Shown here: positions 1 through 8,447 of the stretch, piece after piece
Layout: each line of letters starts with the position of its first letter
How positions within the stretch are numbered: the stretch's first letter is position 1
Source of the DNA: an uncultured Lachnospiraceae bacterium
GTDB lineage: Bacteria; Bacillota; Clostridia; Lachnospirales; Lachnospiraceae
DNA: 64,000 nt
Assembly (NCBI GenBank): GCA_900542015.1
Contig: UQLY01000001.1
Span: 310,001 to 374,000, forward strand
Reading direction: 5' to 3'
Program-made: the position numbers and the translations under genes
Notes under the pieces: generated by a model
What the model was told of the DNA's origin: nothing
The model's input: the letters and a program-made list of their open reading frames with translations, nothing else
The model's database searches: none

Positions 1-21
1 TTTGATCAATTTCTTTAACAT
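1..21 (-). CDS. Start of a gene downstream of the ABC ATPase (partial)
   Basis: Only the first seven codons (MLKKLIK) lie in the window. The ATG overlaps the end of the ATPase gene and has a strong ribosome binding site (GGGAGGT, 6 bases upstream). In YtrA/YtrB-type operons the next gene is normally the membrane permease of the exporter, so that is the likely identity. This is inferred from position only. Confidence 0.5.
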
Positions 22-902
22 GCGAACACCTCCCTAAAATAAGCATCCACGGTCTTGCCGAATCTCGCACGGATATTATCGACGGTACTTTGTACCACCA
101 GTTGTCCGTTTTTGATAAAAACAACATCGTCCAGTATATTTTCAATATCCGAGATCAGATGCGTACAGATCAAAAGCGTCGCGTTCGGATTGTAGTTGCT
201 TAAGATCGTGCGGATAATGTAATCCCTTGCCGCGGGATCAACGCCCGCAATGGGCTCATCCAGAATATAAAGCTGCGCGTCCCTGCTCATAACAAGAATC
301 AACTGCACCTTTTCCTTGGTACCTTTGGAAAGCGTCTTCAGCCTTGCATTGGACGGAATCCCCAACGCCTGCAGCATCGCATAGGCGCGGTCCGCATGGA
401 AATCCTCATAAAAATCGTCAAAAAACGCCACAAGGCTCTTCACATCTTTTTGCGCCTCCAGATAGGTACGCTCCGGCAGATAGGACACAATGGATTTGGT
501 ATACGGTCCCGGCTCGCTCCCGTTAATCAGGATCTGTCCCTGCGTAGGCACCAACAGCCCGTTAATCATTTTGATCAAAGTCGTCTTGCCGCTTCCGTTG
601 GGTCCCAAAAGCCCTACAATATGTCCTTTCTCAAGCCGCAGATTGAAATGGTTCAGTGCGGGCGTTCCCGGCAGATAGCACTTCGTTAAATCCCTGCATT
701 CCAAAAGCGACGGTCCGTCCCCGCTCTTTGGCATGGGCTCCATAATAAATTCCACCGGCTGTCTGTACACCGGTCCCCCGTAAGGCGGCATCCCGTTCCC
801 CGGTGCTCCGTTTGCCGGCGCCCCGTTTACCGGCATTTGTCCCGCCGGCATTCCGTTCACCGGCGCCCCGTTCATGGGCGCTTGGTTGTTCATTTCATTC
901 AT
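15..902 (-). CDS. ABC transporter ATP-binding protein, YtrB-like, with Pro/Gly/Asn-rich N-terminal tail
   Basis: ATPase subunit of an exporter-type ABC system. Walker A GPNGSGKTT, signature LSKGTKEKVQL (a variant of LSGGQ), Walker B LYILDEPIAGVDP and the switch histidine in CTH are all visible. The ATG at 902 is preferred over one at 917 because GGAGGGG sits 6 bases upstream of it. About the first 40 residues are an unusual low-complexity tail built of repeated NGAP/NGMP units ahead of a normal ATPase fold. The gene overlaps the 3' end of the GntR regulator, as in ytrA-ytrB operons, so the pair is co-transcribed. Substrate unknown. Confidence 0.9.
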   Translation of the reverse strand: MNEMNNQAPMNGAPVNGMPAGQMPVNGAPANGAPGNGMPPYGGPVYRQPVEFIMEPMPKSGDGPSLLECRDLTKCYLPGTPALNHFNLRLEKGHIVGLLGPNGSGKTTLIKMINGLLVPTQGQILINGSEPGPYTKSIVSYLPERTYLEAQKDVKSLVAFFDDFYEDFHADRAYAMLQALGIPSNARLKTLSKGTKEKVQLILVMSRDAQLYILDEPIAGVDPAARDYIIRTILSNYNPNATLLICTHLISDIENILDDVVFIKNGQLVVQSTVDNIRARFGKTVDAYFREVFAC

Positions 903-1272
903 GTTCTTCCCCTCCATTCAATTTCGCGCCCGCCATTGCAAGCGCTTCCTTTCTGTCATAGCCCAGTTCTCCCATTTTCAAAAAAAACTGTTCAATTTCG
1001 GCGTCAGCCTTCGCCTTTCCTGTCCGGCTAATAATGCCCGGATTATCCGCTACCGTTCTTCCGTTCGTTCTCATCGTAACAATCAGTCCCATCTGCTCCA
1101 AATTTGCAAAAGCACGCTGCATCGTATTGGGATTCACTCCCGCTTCCTGGGCAAAGTCCCTGACGCTGGGCAGTTTTTCTCCCGGCTTATACTCGCCGGC
1201 AATAATCTTATTTTGCAGAATTTCTACCAGTTGGATATAAATGGGACGATCCCCATCCAAATTCCAAGCCAT
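895..1272 (-). CDS. GntR-family repressor, YtrA subfamily
   Basis: A 125-residue regulator: N-terminal winged helix (PIYIQLVEILQNKIIAGEY..., LPSVRDFAQEAGVNPNTMQRAFANLEQ) and only a short C-terminal dimerisation tail, which is typical of YtrA rather than FadR or HutC types. It is the first gene of the ABC exporter operon. A 22-bp palindrome lies next to the -10 box of its promoter (1339-1385), consistent with autorepression relieved by a cell-envelope stress signal or drug. The ligand cannot be told from sequence. Confidence 0.92.
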   Translation of the reverse strand: MAWNLDGDRPIYIQLVEILQNKIIAGEYKPGEKLPSVRDFAQEAGVNPNTMQRAFANLEQMGLIVTMRTNGRTVADNPGIISRTGKAKADAEIEQFFLKMGELGYDRKEALAMAGAKLNGGEEHE

Positions 1273-1338
1273 GTGCCCGCTCCTTTCTACTACATTTTCA
1301 GTGTTTGGCAGGTGTCAAATCACTGTTTCATTGTATTG

Positions 1339-1385
1339 TTGTACTACTTACTTAGTACAATACACAATATAGAGCCGGTTGTCAA
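1339..1385 (-). promoter_or_regulatory. Promoter and palindromic operator of the GntR/ABC operon
   Basis: Reading the minus strand, TTGACA (1380-1385) and TATTGT (1357-1362) are 17 bases apart. A palindrome TTGTACTA-6-TAGTACAA (1339-1360) begins at the -10 box and covers the expected start site. This is the likely YtrA-type repressor site; binding is inferred. Confidence 0.7.
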
Positions 1386-1457
1386 TACCGTTTTCTCACT
1401 TTTTTTAGATTTTTTTGCAGTTTCCTTTTCCCGCACAATCTTTTCCTCAAAATAGCC

Positions 1458-1509
1458 AAAAAAATTCCCGCTCCGGAGCAATGATCTTAGCCTATGCCCG
1501 GAACGGGAA
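1458..1509 (-). terminator. Intrinsic terminator of ilvE
   Basis: Minus-strand hairpin with a stem of TTCCCG and CCGG blocks (arms 1498-1509 and 1465-1476), followed by a run of seven T (1464-1458). It lies 57 bases past the ilvE stop codon. Confidence 0.85.
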
Positions 1510-1565
1510 TCCCAGTTTCAAACAGTCAATATAGAGGCAGCATATTCTTTTGCCGCTCTGTCCGA

Positions 1566-2591
1566 TTATTCAATTACTTTAATCCAGCCTTCCGGCGCTT
1601 CGATACGACCCATCTGAATACCCGTCAGCGTATCATACAGCTTCCTGGTAACCGGTCCCATCTCCTCCATGCCGCTCGGGAAGCAGATTTCCTTGCCGTG
1701 GTCGTTGATCTTTCCTACCGGGGAAATAACAGCCGCCGTACCGCAGAGACCGCATTCAGCCATATCCTTTACTTCATCAAAGTATACTTCTCTCTGCTCA
1801 ACCTTCATGCCCAGAATATGTTCCGCAACATACATCAGGGAACGACGGGTAATCGAAGGCAGAATACTGTTGGACTTGGGCGTTACAATCGTGCCGTCCT
1901 TGGTTACGAAAATAAAGTTCGCTCCGCCTGTCTCCTCTACCTTTGTACGGGTAGCGGCATCCAGATACATATTTTCATCAAAGCCCTGCTTATGCGCGTC
2001 AACGATCGCATATAAGCTCATCGCATAATTCAAGCCCGCCTTGATATGTCCCGTTCCGTGAGGCGCCGCGCGGTCATAGTCGCAAACGCGGATCGTAATC
2101 GGCTTTGCGCCGCCCTTAAAGTACGGTCCTACGGGCGTCGTAAACATACGGAACTGATATTCGTCAGCCGGTTTAACGCCGATAACCGGGTTGCTTCCAA
2201 ACATATAAGGTCTGATATAAAGCGTTGCTCCCGAGCCGTAAGGCGGTACATATGCGGCATTCGCCTTTACAACGTCCACAACAGCCTGTACAAATCTATC
2301 TTCCGGGAATACGGGCATCTCCAGTCTCTCGCAGGAATCCTTCATGCGGGAAGCGTTTAAATCGGGGCGGAAGCATACGATTTTTCCGTCCTCCGTGGTA
2401 TATGCCTTTAATCCTTCAAAACATGTCTGTGCATATTGCAGCACGCCGGCACATTCACTGATCACCACATTCGCATCAGAAGTTAATGTACCTTCATCCC
2501 ATGCTCCGTCTTTAAAATTGGATACGAATCTTTTGTCGGTCTGGATGTATCCGAATCCCAGGTTAGACCAGTCAATGTCTTTCTTTTCCAT
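1566..2591 (-). CDS. ilvE: Branched-chain amino acid aminotransferase
   Basis: PLP enzyme exchanging the amino group between glutamate and the keto acids of Leu, Ile and Val. It is a 341-residue class IV aminotransferase of the long (BCAT2-like) type. The PLP lysine is in GTGHIKAGLNYAMS, and the VEETGGANFIFV and GLCGTAAVISPVG cofactor and phosphate-binding segments are present. It stands alone with its own terminator. No T-box or obvious leucine leader is seen in the 127 bases upstream. Confidence 0.95.
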   Translation of the reverse strand: MEKKDIDWSNLGFGYIQTDKRFVSNFKDGAWDEGTLTSDANVVISECAGVLQYAQTCFEGLKAYTTEDGKIVCFRPDLNASRMKDSCERLEMPVFPEDRFVQAVVDVVKANAAYVPPYGSGATLYIRPYMFGSNPVIGVKPADEYQFRMFTTPVGPYFKGGAKPITIRVCDYDRAAPHGTGHIKAGLNYAMSLYAIVDAHKQGFDENMYLDAATRTKVEETGGANFIFVTKDGTIVTPKSNSILPSITRRSLMYVAEHILGMKVEQREVYFDEVKDMAECGLCGTAAVISPVGKINDHGKEICFPSGMEEMGPVTRKLYDTLTGIQMGRIEAPEGWIKVIE

Positions 2592-2719
2592 GTTTTTCTT
2601 CCTTTCTGTTTTCCGCTTCGGGAAAACAACCGTTTATAGTTTCATCTTTCTCATTATCATTCTTTTTCTTTTACTTGTCAAGATTCAGGCATATCTGACA
2701 CGACGCCTATTACCTGAGG

Positions 2720-3214
2720 TTATACCTTTTTCTTCTCATACGTCGTAAATGTATAACAAATATCAAAACAGGTCTGCTCTTCCGATTCCTCCGTGATCTG
2801 CCATTCCTCCATTTCGTCCAGATTGGGAAAATACGTATCCGCCTCATACGCCTCGTCGATCTTAGTCACAACCGCCTTGTCGCAATAAGGCAGAAGCTGA
2901 CGGTAAACGCTCTCTCCTCCGATCACATAAATTTGCTCGTCCTCATATTGTTTCAATTCCTCCAGCAATTCATCCAGAGAATTTACCACCACGGCGCCGT
3001 TGACCCGGTAATCCCGGTTACCGGTCAGCACAATATTGATCCGCTTTCCCAAAGGCTGTCCCTGGGGAAAGCTCTCAAGCGTCTTTCTTCCCATGACAAT
3101 CACATTTCCGGTCGTCAGTTTCCTGAAATTCTTCATATCATTGGGAATGCTGACCAACAGCTTATTCTTATTCCCAATTCCCCAATTCCTGTCCACCGCT
3201 ACAATCAAATTCAT
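2720..3214 (-). CDS. folA: Dihydrofolate reductase
   Basis: Reduces dihydrofolate to tetrahydrofolate with NADPH. A normal length of 164 residues: IVAVDRNWGIGNKNKLLVSIPNDMKNF at the N-terminus, VIMGRKTLESFP for NADPH, and VIGGESVYRQLLPYC near the C-terminus. The ATG at 3214 is chosen because GGAGGAG lies just upstream; the longer frame to 3241 adds residues with no homology. It directly follows thyA, so the two enzymes of the dTMP/folate cycle are co-transcribed. Confidence 0.95.
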   Translation of the reverse strand: MNLIVAVDRNWGIGNKNKLLVSIPNDMKNFRKLTTGNVIVMGRKTLESFPQGQPLGKRINIVLTGNRDYRVNGAVVVNSLDELLEELKQYEDEQIYVIGGESVYRQLLPYCDKAVVTKIDEAYEADTYFPNLDEMEEWQITEESEEQTCFDICYTFTTYEKKKV

Positions 3215-3240
3215 CTTCCATTCTCCTCCATGATTCCGCA

Positions 3241-4089
3241 TCAGATCGCCACCGGAATATCCCTAATCTGCTCCCCCGTCACATATCCTTCCACCTTCAC
3301 ATCGTCTCTTGTAAAGTCGTAAAAGTCATGCACGTCCGGGTTCAGCCAGAATTTGGGCGCCGGCTGGGGTTCTCTTTCAATCAGTTCTTTGATAATCGGT
3401 ATATGCCTGTCATAAATATGGGCGTCGGCGATCACATGCACCAGCTCGCCCACCTGCATATCGCAAACCTGCGCCAGCATATGCACAAGCACCGCATATT
3501 GGACCACGTTCCAATTGTTCGCCGTCAATACGTCCTGGGAACGCTGGTTCAAAATCGCATTCAGCACCAGCTTATCCTCGCCCTTTTTCTGGGTCACGTT
3601 AAAGGTCATGCTGTAAGCGCAGGGATACAGGTTCATTTCATGCAGATCCTGATGCACATATAGATTCGTCATAATCCTGCGGCTGAACGGATTATTTTTC
3701 AGATCATAGATCACTCTGTCCACCTGATCCATCATGCCTTCTTTATATTGATGCTTAACCGAGAGCTGATAACCGTATGCCTTTCCGATGGAACCGTCCT
3801 CGTCCGCCCATTCGTCCCAAATATGGCTGTGCAGATCGTGAATATTGTTGGACTTTTGCTGCCAGATCCAAAGAAGCTCGTCCGTAGCGCTCTTTAACGC
3901 GGTCCTCCTAAGCGTCAGGATCGGAAACTCCCTGGACAGATCATAGCGGTTTACCACGCCGAATTTCTTGATCGTATAGGCAGGCGTGCCGTCCTCCCAG
4001 TGCGGTCTTACCTTTTCTCCCTCGGTGCTTGTCCCGCTTTCCAAAATACTTTTGCACATATCGATAAATACTGTATCCGCGTAACTCAT
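3241..4089 (-). CDS. thyA: Thymidylate synthase
   Basis: Methylates dUMP to dTMP using methylene-tetrahydrofolate, yielding the dihydrofolate that the next gene's product reduces. 282 residues. The catalytic cysteine lies in LYPCAYSMTFNV, with QRSQDVLTANNWNVVQYAVL (folate/dUMP binding) and HIYDRHI following. It ends just before the folA ribosome binding site. Confidence 0.95.
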   Translation of the reverse strand: MSYADTVFIDMCKSILESGTSTEGEKVRPHWEDGTPAYTIKKFGVVNRYDLSREFPILTLRRTALKSATDELLWIWQQKSNNIHDLHSHIWDEWADEDGSIGKAYGYQLSVKHQYKEGMMDQVDRVIYDLKNNPFSRRIMTNLYVHQDLHEMNLYPCAYSMTFNVTQKKGEDKLVLNAILNQRSQDVLTANNWNVVQYAVLVHMLAQVCDMQVGELVHVIADAHIYDRHIPIIKELIEREPQPAPKFWLNPDVHDFYDFTRDDVKVEGYVTGEQIRDIPVAI

Positions 4090-4132
4090 TTTTATATCCT
4101 CGTCTTTGATTTTTAGTTATCCCGTCTCCGGT

Positions 4133-5740
4133 CTATCTGTCCCACTTATCGCAGAGGGAATTGATCTGATCCGCAAACTTCGCCAGATCCTTATTGGCTC
4201 CGCCCTCGTTATGCTGAATAACCGCAAGCAGCCTCTGTCCGGCGGCAACAAGGCGCTGGAACACATCTGAAGCGGCTCTCGCTTTTTTCTTTTCCAGACG
4301 GATCGGCTGCGCCGCATATTCCACCTCATTGCTTGCCAGATTAAATCTGGTGCCGCTGTAAGGCGCGTAAGCGTTCAGCCCGTGCTCGTTGATCAGGCAC
4401 TCCTTAAAGGATTCGCATACGCTGTCTTCCCCGTGTACCACAAATACTCTCTCCGGCTTTTTCTCAAACCCGGACAACCAGTCGATCAGCCCGTTTTTAT
4501 CCGCGTGTCCCGAAAGCCCCGCCAGTTTCCTGATGGAAGCCCTGATCTCGATCGGCTCTCCAAACAGCTTTACTTCCTTTGCTCCGTCCACAATCGACCT
4601 GCCCAGAGTGCCGACCGCCTGATATCCCACAAACAGAACCGTACACTCGGGTCTCCACAGATTATGTTTTAAATGGTGCCTGATCCGTCCCGCTTCGCAC
4701 ATACCCGACGCCGAAATAATAACCTTGGGCTCCTCATCAAAATTGATTGCCTTGGATTCGTCGCTGGTAATGGATAAATGCAGCCCCGGAAAGCTTAGGA
4801 TATTCACTCCCTGCCGGATCAGCGCCATGGCTTCCTCGTCAAAGCAGCTGTATTCGTTTTTATGAAAAATGCCCGTCGCTTCCACGGCAAGAGGACTGTC
4901 CACATAAACCGGGAAATTCTCATGCCCCTTTACCAGCTTATCATTTTTAATCTGGCGCAGAAAATATAACAGCTCCTGCGTCCTTCCCACCGCAAAGGAA
5001 GGAACCACTACATTACCGCCCTTATCAAAGGTCTCCTGCAAAATATCCGTCAGCTCCCGCACATAGTCGGGTCGCTCCGCAGTATGTAAACGGTCCCCGT
5101 AAGTGGACTCCACCACTACGTAATCCGCTTCCGCCGTCTTCGCAGGATCTTTGATCAGCGGCTGGTCAATATTGCCGATGTCCCCGGAAAATACAATCCT
5201 CTTTTCCAGTCCGTTTTCGTTGACCCATACCTCGATACTTGCGGAACCAAGCAAATGACCGATATCCGTAAAGCGGATCTTTACGCCGTCGCATACCGTC
5301 ACAACCGTATTGTAATGGCAGGGCACGATCAGTTTAATTGTCCCGTCGGCATCTTCCATATTGTATACCGGTTCCACGATCTGACTTCCGCTTCTTTTCG
5401 CCTTCCGGTTCTTCCACTCCGCTTCCTGCATCTGTATATGGGCGCAGTCTCGCAGCATAATGCTGCACAGATCAGCCGTGGCGTCCGTCATAAAAATCTG
5501 CCCCCGGAAGCCTTTGGCATATAAAGACGGCAGCATACCGGAATGATCCACGTGCGCGTGCGTCAGCAGCACATAGTCCACAAACGCCGGATCTACCGGG
5601 AGCTCGGCGTTTTCAAACACATTGATGCCCTGCTCCATTCCGTAATCCACCAAAATCGTCTTGCCGCATACCTGTAAGCAATGGCAGCTCCCCGTTACCT
5701 CGTGAGCCGCGCCGATAAATGTCAGTTTCATAGTCTTCAC
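4133..5740 (-). CDS. MBL-fold/beta-CASP exonuclease-like metallo-hydrolase
   Basis: 535 residues. The metallo-beta-lactamase motif HAHVDHSG (about residue 60) and later His/Asp ligands (DIGHLLGS, FSGDIGN) bind two metals. A beta-CASP insertion follows, then an RNA-specificity C-terminal domain with LSGHADKNGLIDWL. Related proteins (YsgA/RNase J-like, archaeal CPSF-like) act on RNA, but the cellular substrate of this bacterial subgroup is not established. It is transcribed in the same direction as thyA-folA, with a 43-base gap. Confidence 0.88.
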   Translation of the reverse strand: MKTMKLTFIGAAHEVTGSCHCLQVCGKTILVDYGMEQGINVFENAELPVDPAFVDYVLLTHAHVDHSGMLPSLYAKGFRGQIFMTDATADLCSIMLRDCAHIQMQEAEWKNRKAKRSGSQIVEPVYNMEDADGTIKLIVPCHYNTVVTVCDGVKIRFTDIGHLLGSASIEVWVNENGLEKRIVFSGDIGNIDQPLIKDPAKTAEADYVVVESTYGDRLHTAERPDYVRELTDILQETFDKGGNVVVPSFAVGRTQELLYFLRQIKNDKLVKGHENFPVYVDSPLAVEATGIFHKNEYSCFDEEAMALIRQGVNILSFPGLHLSITSDESKAINFDEEPKVIISASGMCEAGRIRHHLKHNLWRPECTVLFVGYQAVGTLGRSIVDGAKEVKLFGEPIEIRASIRKLAGLSGHADKNGLIDWLSGFEKKPERVFVVHGEDSVCESFKECLINEHGLNAYAPYSGTRFNLASNEVEYAAQPIRLEKKKARAASDVFQRLVAAGQRLLAVIQHNEGGANKDLAKFADQINSLCDKWDR

Positions 5741-5876
5741 TCCAATCCCAAGATACCCCGTTCGTTGTATTTTATTTTACCACAACCATGCAGCCGTGAA
5801 AACAAAAATGTCTCCGGCTACACCGCTTTATCCCTGCACAGCTTTACCGCCCCTCGGAGTTCTTTTCCCCACTACA

Positions 5877-7088
5877 CTAATCATTATATTCACATATATA
5901 TCCGATTCTGCCTTCGGCTTCCGGCGTCACGGATAAAATATCGTCCGGCACATCATTGATGTAAAACCGGTCGTCCGACGAGCGGAAAAACAGCGTCACC
6001 GCATCTTCCTCTATCTCCTGCCCCGCTTCATCGGTCATGATATAGCTGGGTTCTCCCGGCAGCCAGAAGTCATAAAATACATTGAAGTTAGTCAGCCAGT
6101 TGATTCTGCCGTTTTCCTCCAACCAGTAATATCCAATCAGATCTTCCTCTCCGTCGCGGGCTCCCGCGCCCACAAAAAACTGTATTCCTGTCTTATCTTC
6201 CCGCCTGATCTGTTCCGTCACGGTGTCCCATTCCTCCCAGGAAGTAATCGTAGCAAGGTATCCGCCCTTTTCCTCGCAGATTTCCCTCGCCTCGCTCCAG
6301 GTCACGTCCTCCGTCACAAGCTCATACCTGTGCCCTGCCGAACGGCACGCCCCCGTCTCCAGATAAGAAAGTATCTCATCTTTGATATAATAGCCATGCC
6401 AATCCGGTTCCGCGGAGTTGCCCATATCATATAACGCTTCCAGCTTATCACGATATTCCGAAGCGGTAACGGACTCGCCTTCCCATTCATATTCATATAT
6501 AAAATCTCCGTTTTCATCCGACTGCGGTCCGTCGTCGGGATCATGATAATTCCCTTCCGCCACCTTGACCCATTTTCCGTCTTTGATCGCAAATATCATA
6601 TCGTAATAATATCCCATATTCCCGTCGGAATTGCACAGCGCATTTCCCCGTTCCACATAAGTAAAATACAATCTCGAAGTCTGCAAAACGTCCGTTTCGC
6701 TGCCGTCAAAGGTCACGATCTGACAGCCGCCCGCCTCATAGCCGCTGTCCGCCACCAGTTCCGGTATATCATCATCATTCACATAAATCAGAGCATACGT
6801 ATAATCGCCCGTCTCCTCGTTTGTCCCGCCTTCCTCTTTTTCAAGCGCAGCAATATAATCGATATAGACGTCTTTCCACGCCTCCCGGTCCGTTTGATCA
6901 CCCCGGTCCGTTTGATCACCCCGGTCCTCTTTCGTCCCGTAACCGCTCTCCGCCTCGTAATCGTTCTCCGTCCCGTATTTACTTCCTGCCGCGCTGTCAT
7001 ACTCCGACATACTGCCGTTTCCTGCCGCCTGATTGGTTCCCGCAGCCATCATAATGATAAATACGACAGCCCTGATCAATTCCTTCAT
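5877..7088 (-). CDS. Secreted protein with C-type-lectin-like domain
   Basis: 403 residues from the ATG at 7088, which has AAGGGGG 8 bases upstream; the frame extends further but without a ribosome site. A hydrophobic N-terminus (LIRAVVFIIMMAAGTNQAAG) looks like a signal peptide. A short acidic Asp/Gln/Thr repeat tract and a beta-rich middle region similar to small lipoproteins follow. The last 150 residues have a C-type-lectin layout: YELVTEDVTWSEAREICEEKGGYLATITS and GYYWLEENGRINWLTNF...WLPGEPS. Ligand unknown; probably acts at the cell surface. Confidence 0.75.
   Translation of the reverse strand: MKELIRAVVFIIMMAAGTNQAAGNGSMSEYDSAAGSKYGTENDYEAESGYGTKEDRGDQTDRGDQTDREAWKDVYIDYIAALEKEEGGTNEETGDYTYALIYVNDDDIPELVADSGYEAGGCQIVTFDGSETDVLQTSRLYFTYVERGNALCNSDGNMGYYYDMIFAIKDGKWVKVAEGNYHDPDDGPQSDENGDFIYEYEWEGESVTASEYRDKLEALYDMGNSAEPDWHGYYIKDEILSYLETGACRSAGHRYELVTEDVTWSEAREICEEKGGYLATITSWEEWDTVTEQIRREDKTGIQFFVGAGARDGEEDLIGYYWLEENGRINWLTNFNVFYDFWLPGEPSYIMTDEAGQEIEEDAVTLFFRSSDDRFYINDVPDDILSVTPEAEGRIGYICEYND
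6884..6927. repeat. Tandem 18-bp coding repeat
   Basis: Two full copies and a partial third of an 18-bp unit, in frame inside the lectin-like gene and encoding RGDQTD. Copy number may vary between strains. Confidence 0.85.
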
Positions 7089-7322
7089 TTGTGTTCCCCC
7101 TTCTACGCTTTTGTAATGATTTTTCCCGCAGCCCTTTATCCGCCTTCGGCGCATCAGCCTTGCTTCTAAACCTGCATATCATTATTATAGCATTTTTGCC
7201 TGCATCCAAACAACACTTTCTCATCTGACTTTCTCATCTGACAGCGGCTTTTCAAGTTGCGAAATCGCTGAAAAAATCTTATAATGTCTAAAGACATCTT
7301 GGAAAAAAGGGGACATGCAGAA

Positions 7323-8243
7323 ATGGATAAAGACAGCTATGAACAGAAAATCCGGGCTTTGGAAGCGGAAATCAAAATCATGAAGGAGCGCTACCAGATT
7401 CTGGTAGAGACCACCTCCGCTATTTTGTTTGAGTACAAGCCCGCCGAAGATAAAATGATTTTCAACTATAATTTTCCGGACAATAAAAGCCGCCGGGAAA
7501 TCGATCATTACCACGAGTACATGAAACACTCGCCTCTGGTCCATCCCGATCATCTGCAAAAATTTATGGATGTTTTGGAAATTGCAGCCATGACTCCCAC
7601 GCGAGGCGAATTGGAATATCTGAGCAAAGTCACTACGGATCAGTTTGAATGGCATAAAACATACTATTCCAGCATTGCGGACGCAAACGGCAAAGTCATC
7701 AGCGTCCTCGGCAAGATCAACAATATTCATAAATCCGCCACCGAGCGCCAGAAGATGATCCACAGGGTTGAGACCGACTATCTGACCGGGCTCTACAACA
7801 AAGGCGCCGCTACGGAAAAGATTACCCGCTGGCTTGCCTCCAATCCCACCGCGGAAGCGCACCTTTTAATGGTAGATCTGGATAACTTCAAAAACATCAA
7901 CGACGTATACGGTCACTCCTTCGGCGACGAAGTGTTAAAAGAAACGGCGCATGTGATGGAAGGCTGTTTCGGCGAAAATACAATTCTCTCCCGTTTCGGC
8001 GGAGACGAATTTGTGATTTTTATATCCGGCGAACAACTGCGGCTGGTCGAGAGCCGCGCGGACACTTTGATCCACAGACTTTCCGAACAAATTACCAATC
8101 TGGAGGAACCGTTAAAATGTAGCATCGGTATCTCCGCCAGATCCTCCAGGGAAGATACCTTCGAGGATTTGTTCAACCGCGCCGATTCAGCGATGTATCA
8201 GGCAAAAAAGCGGGGAAAAGGATGCTGCTCCATTTATCAATAG
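7323..8243 (+). CDS. Diguanylate cyclase with N-terminal PAS-like sensor
   Basis: 306 residues. A coiled-coil start (KIRALEAEIKIMKERYQILVETTS) leads into a PAS-like domain (about residues 30-150) and a C-terminal GGDEF domain with intact RFGGDEFVIF and the substrate segment DLDNFKNINDVYGHSFGD. It should make cyclic di-GMP in response to a cytoplasmic signal; there is no membrane segment. The ATG at 7323 follows an AAAAAAGGGG ribosome site; an earlier in-frame ATG at 7284 has none. Confidence 0.88.
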   Translation: MDKDSYEQKIRALEAEIKIMKERYQILVETTSAILFEYKPAEDKMIFNYNFPDNKSRREIDHYHEYMKHSPLVHPDHLQKFMDVLEIAAMTPTRGELEYLSKVTTDQFEWHKTYYSSIADANGKVISVLGKINNIHKSATERQKMIHRVETDYLTGLYNKGAATEKITRWLASNPTAEAHLLMVDLDNFKNINDVYGHSFGDEVLKETAHVMEGCFGENTILSRFGGDEFVIFISGEQLRLVESRADTLIHRLSEQITNLEEPLKCSIGISARSSREDTFEDLFNRADSAMYQAKKRGKGCCSIYQ

Positions 8244-8270
8244 GACGGCGGAAAGAAACAGCGCAAAAAT

Positions 8271-8295
8271 AAAGCCTGGCATCTGCCAGGCTTTT
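8271..8295. terminator. Bidirectional terminator between the GGDEF gene and tRNA-Gly
   Basis: A near-perfect 10-bp stem (AAAGCCTGGC paired with GCCAGGCTTT) with loop ATCT. It is followed by T-rich sequence on the plus strand and preceded by A-rich sequence that gives a T-run on the minus strand. It serves both the cyclase mRNA and the tRNA transcript. Confidence 0.85.
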
Positions 8296-8300
8296 GTTAA

Positions 8301-8371
8301 GCACGAGACGGGATTCGAACCCGCGACCCTCGCCTTGGCAAGGCGATACTCCACCACTGAGCCACTCGTGC
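8301..8371 (-). tRNA. tRNA-Gly (anticodon GCC)
   Basis: 71 bases. On the minus strand the acceptor stem is GCACGAG/CTCGTGC, the anticodon stem-loop TCGCC-TTGCCAA-GGCGA with anticodon GCC, and the T-arm carries GGTTCGAATCC. No CCA is encoded. Confidence 0.97.
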
Positions 8372-8447
8372 ATTTGTCCGCAGCTCTCACGGACAAGTAC
8401 TAATATAGCAAAGCAATTCTGATTTGTCAACACAAATTTTTATTTTT

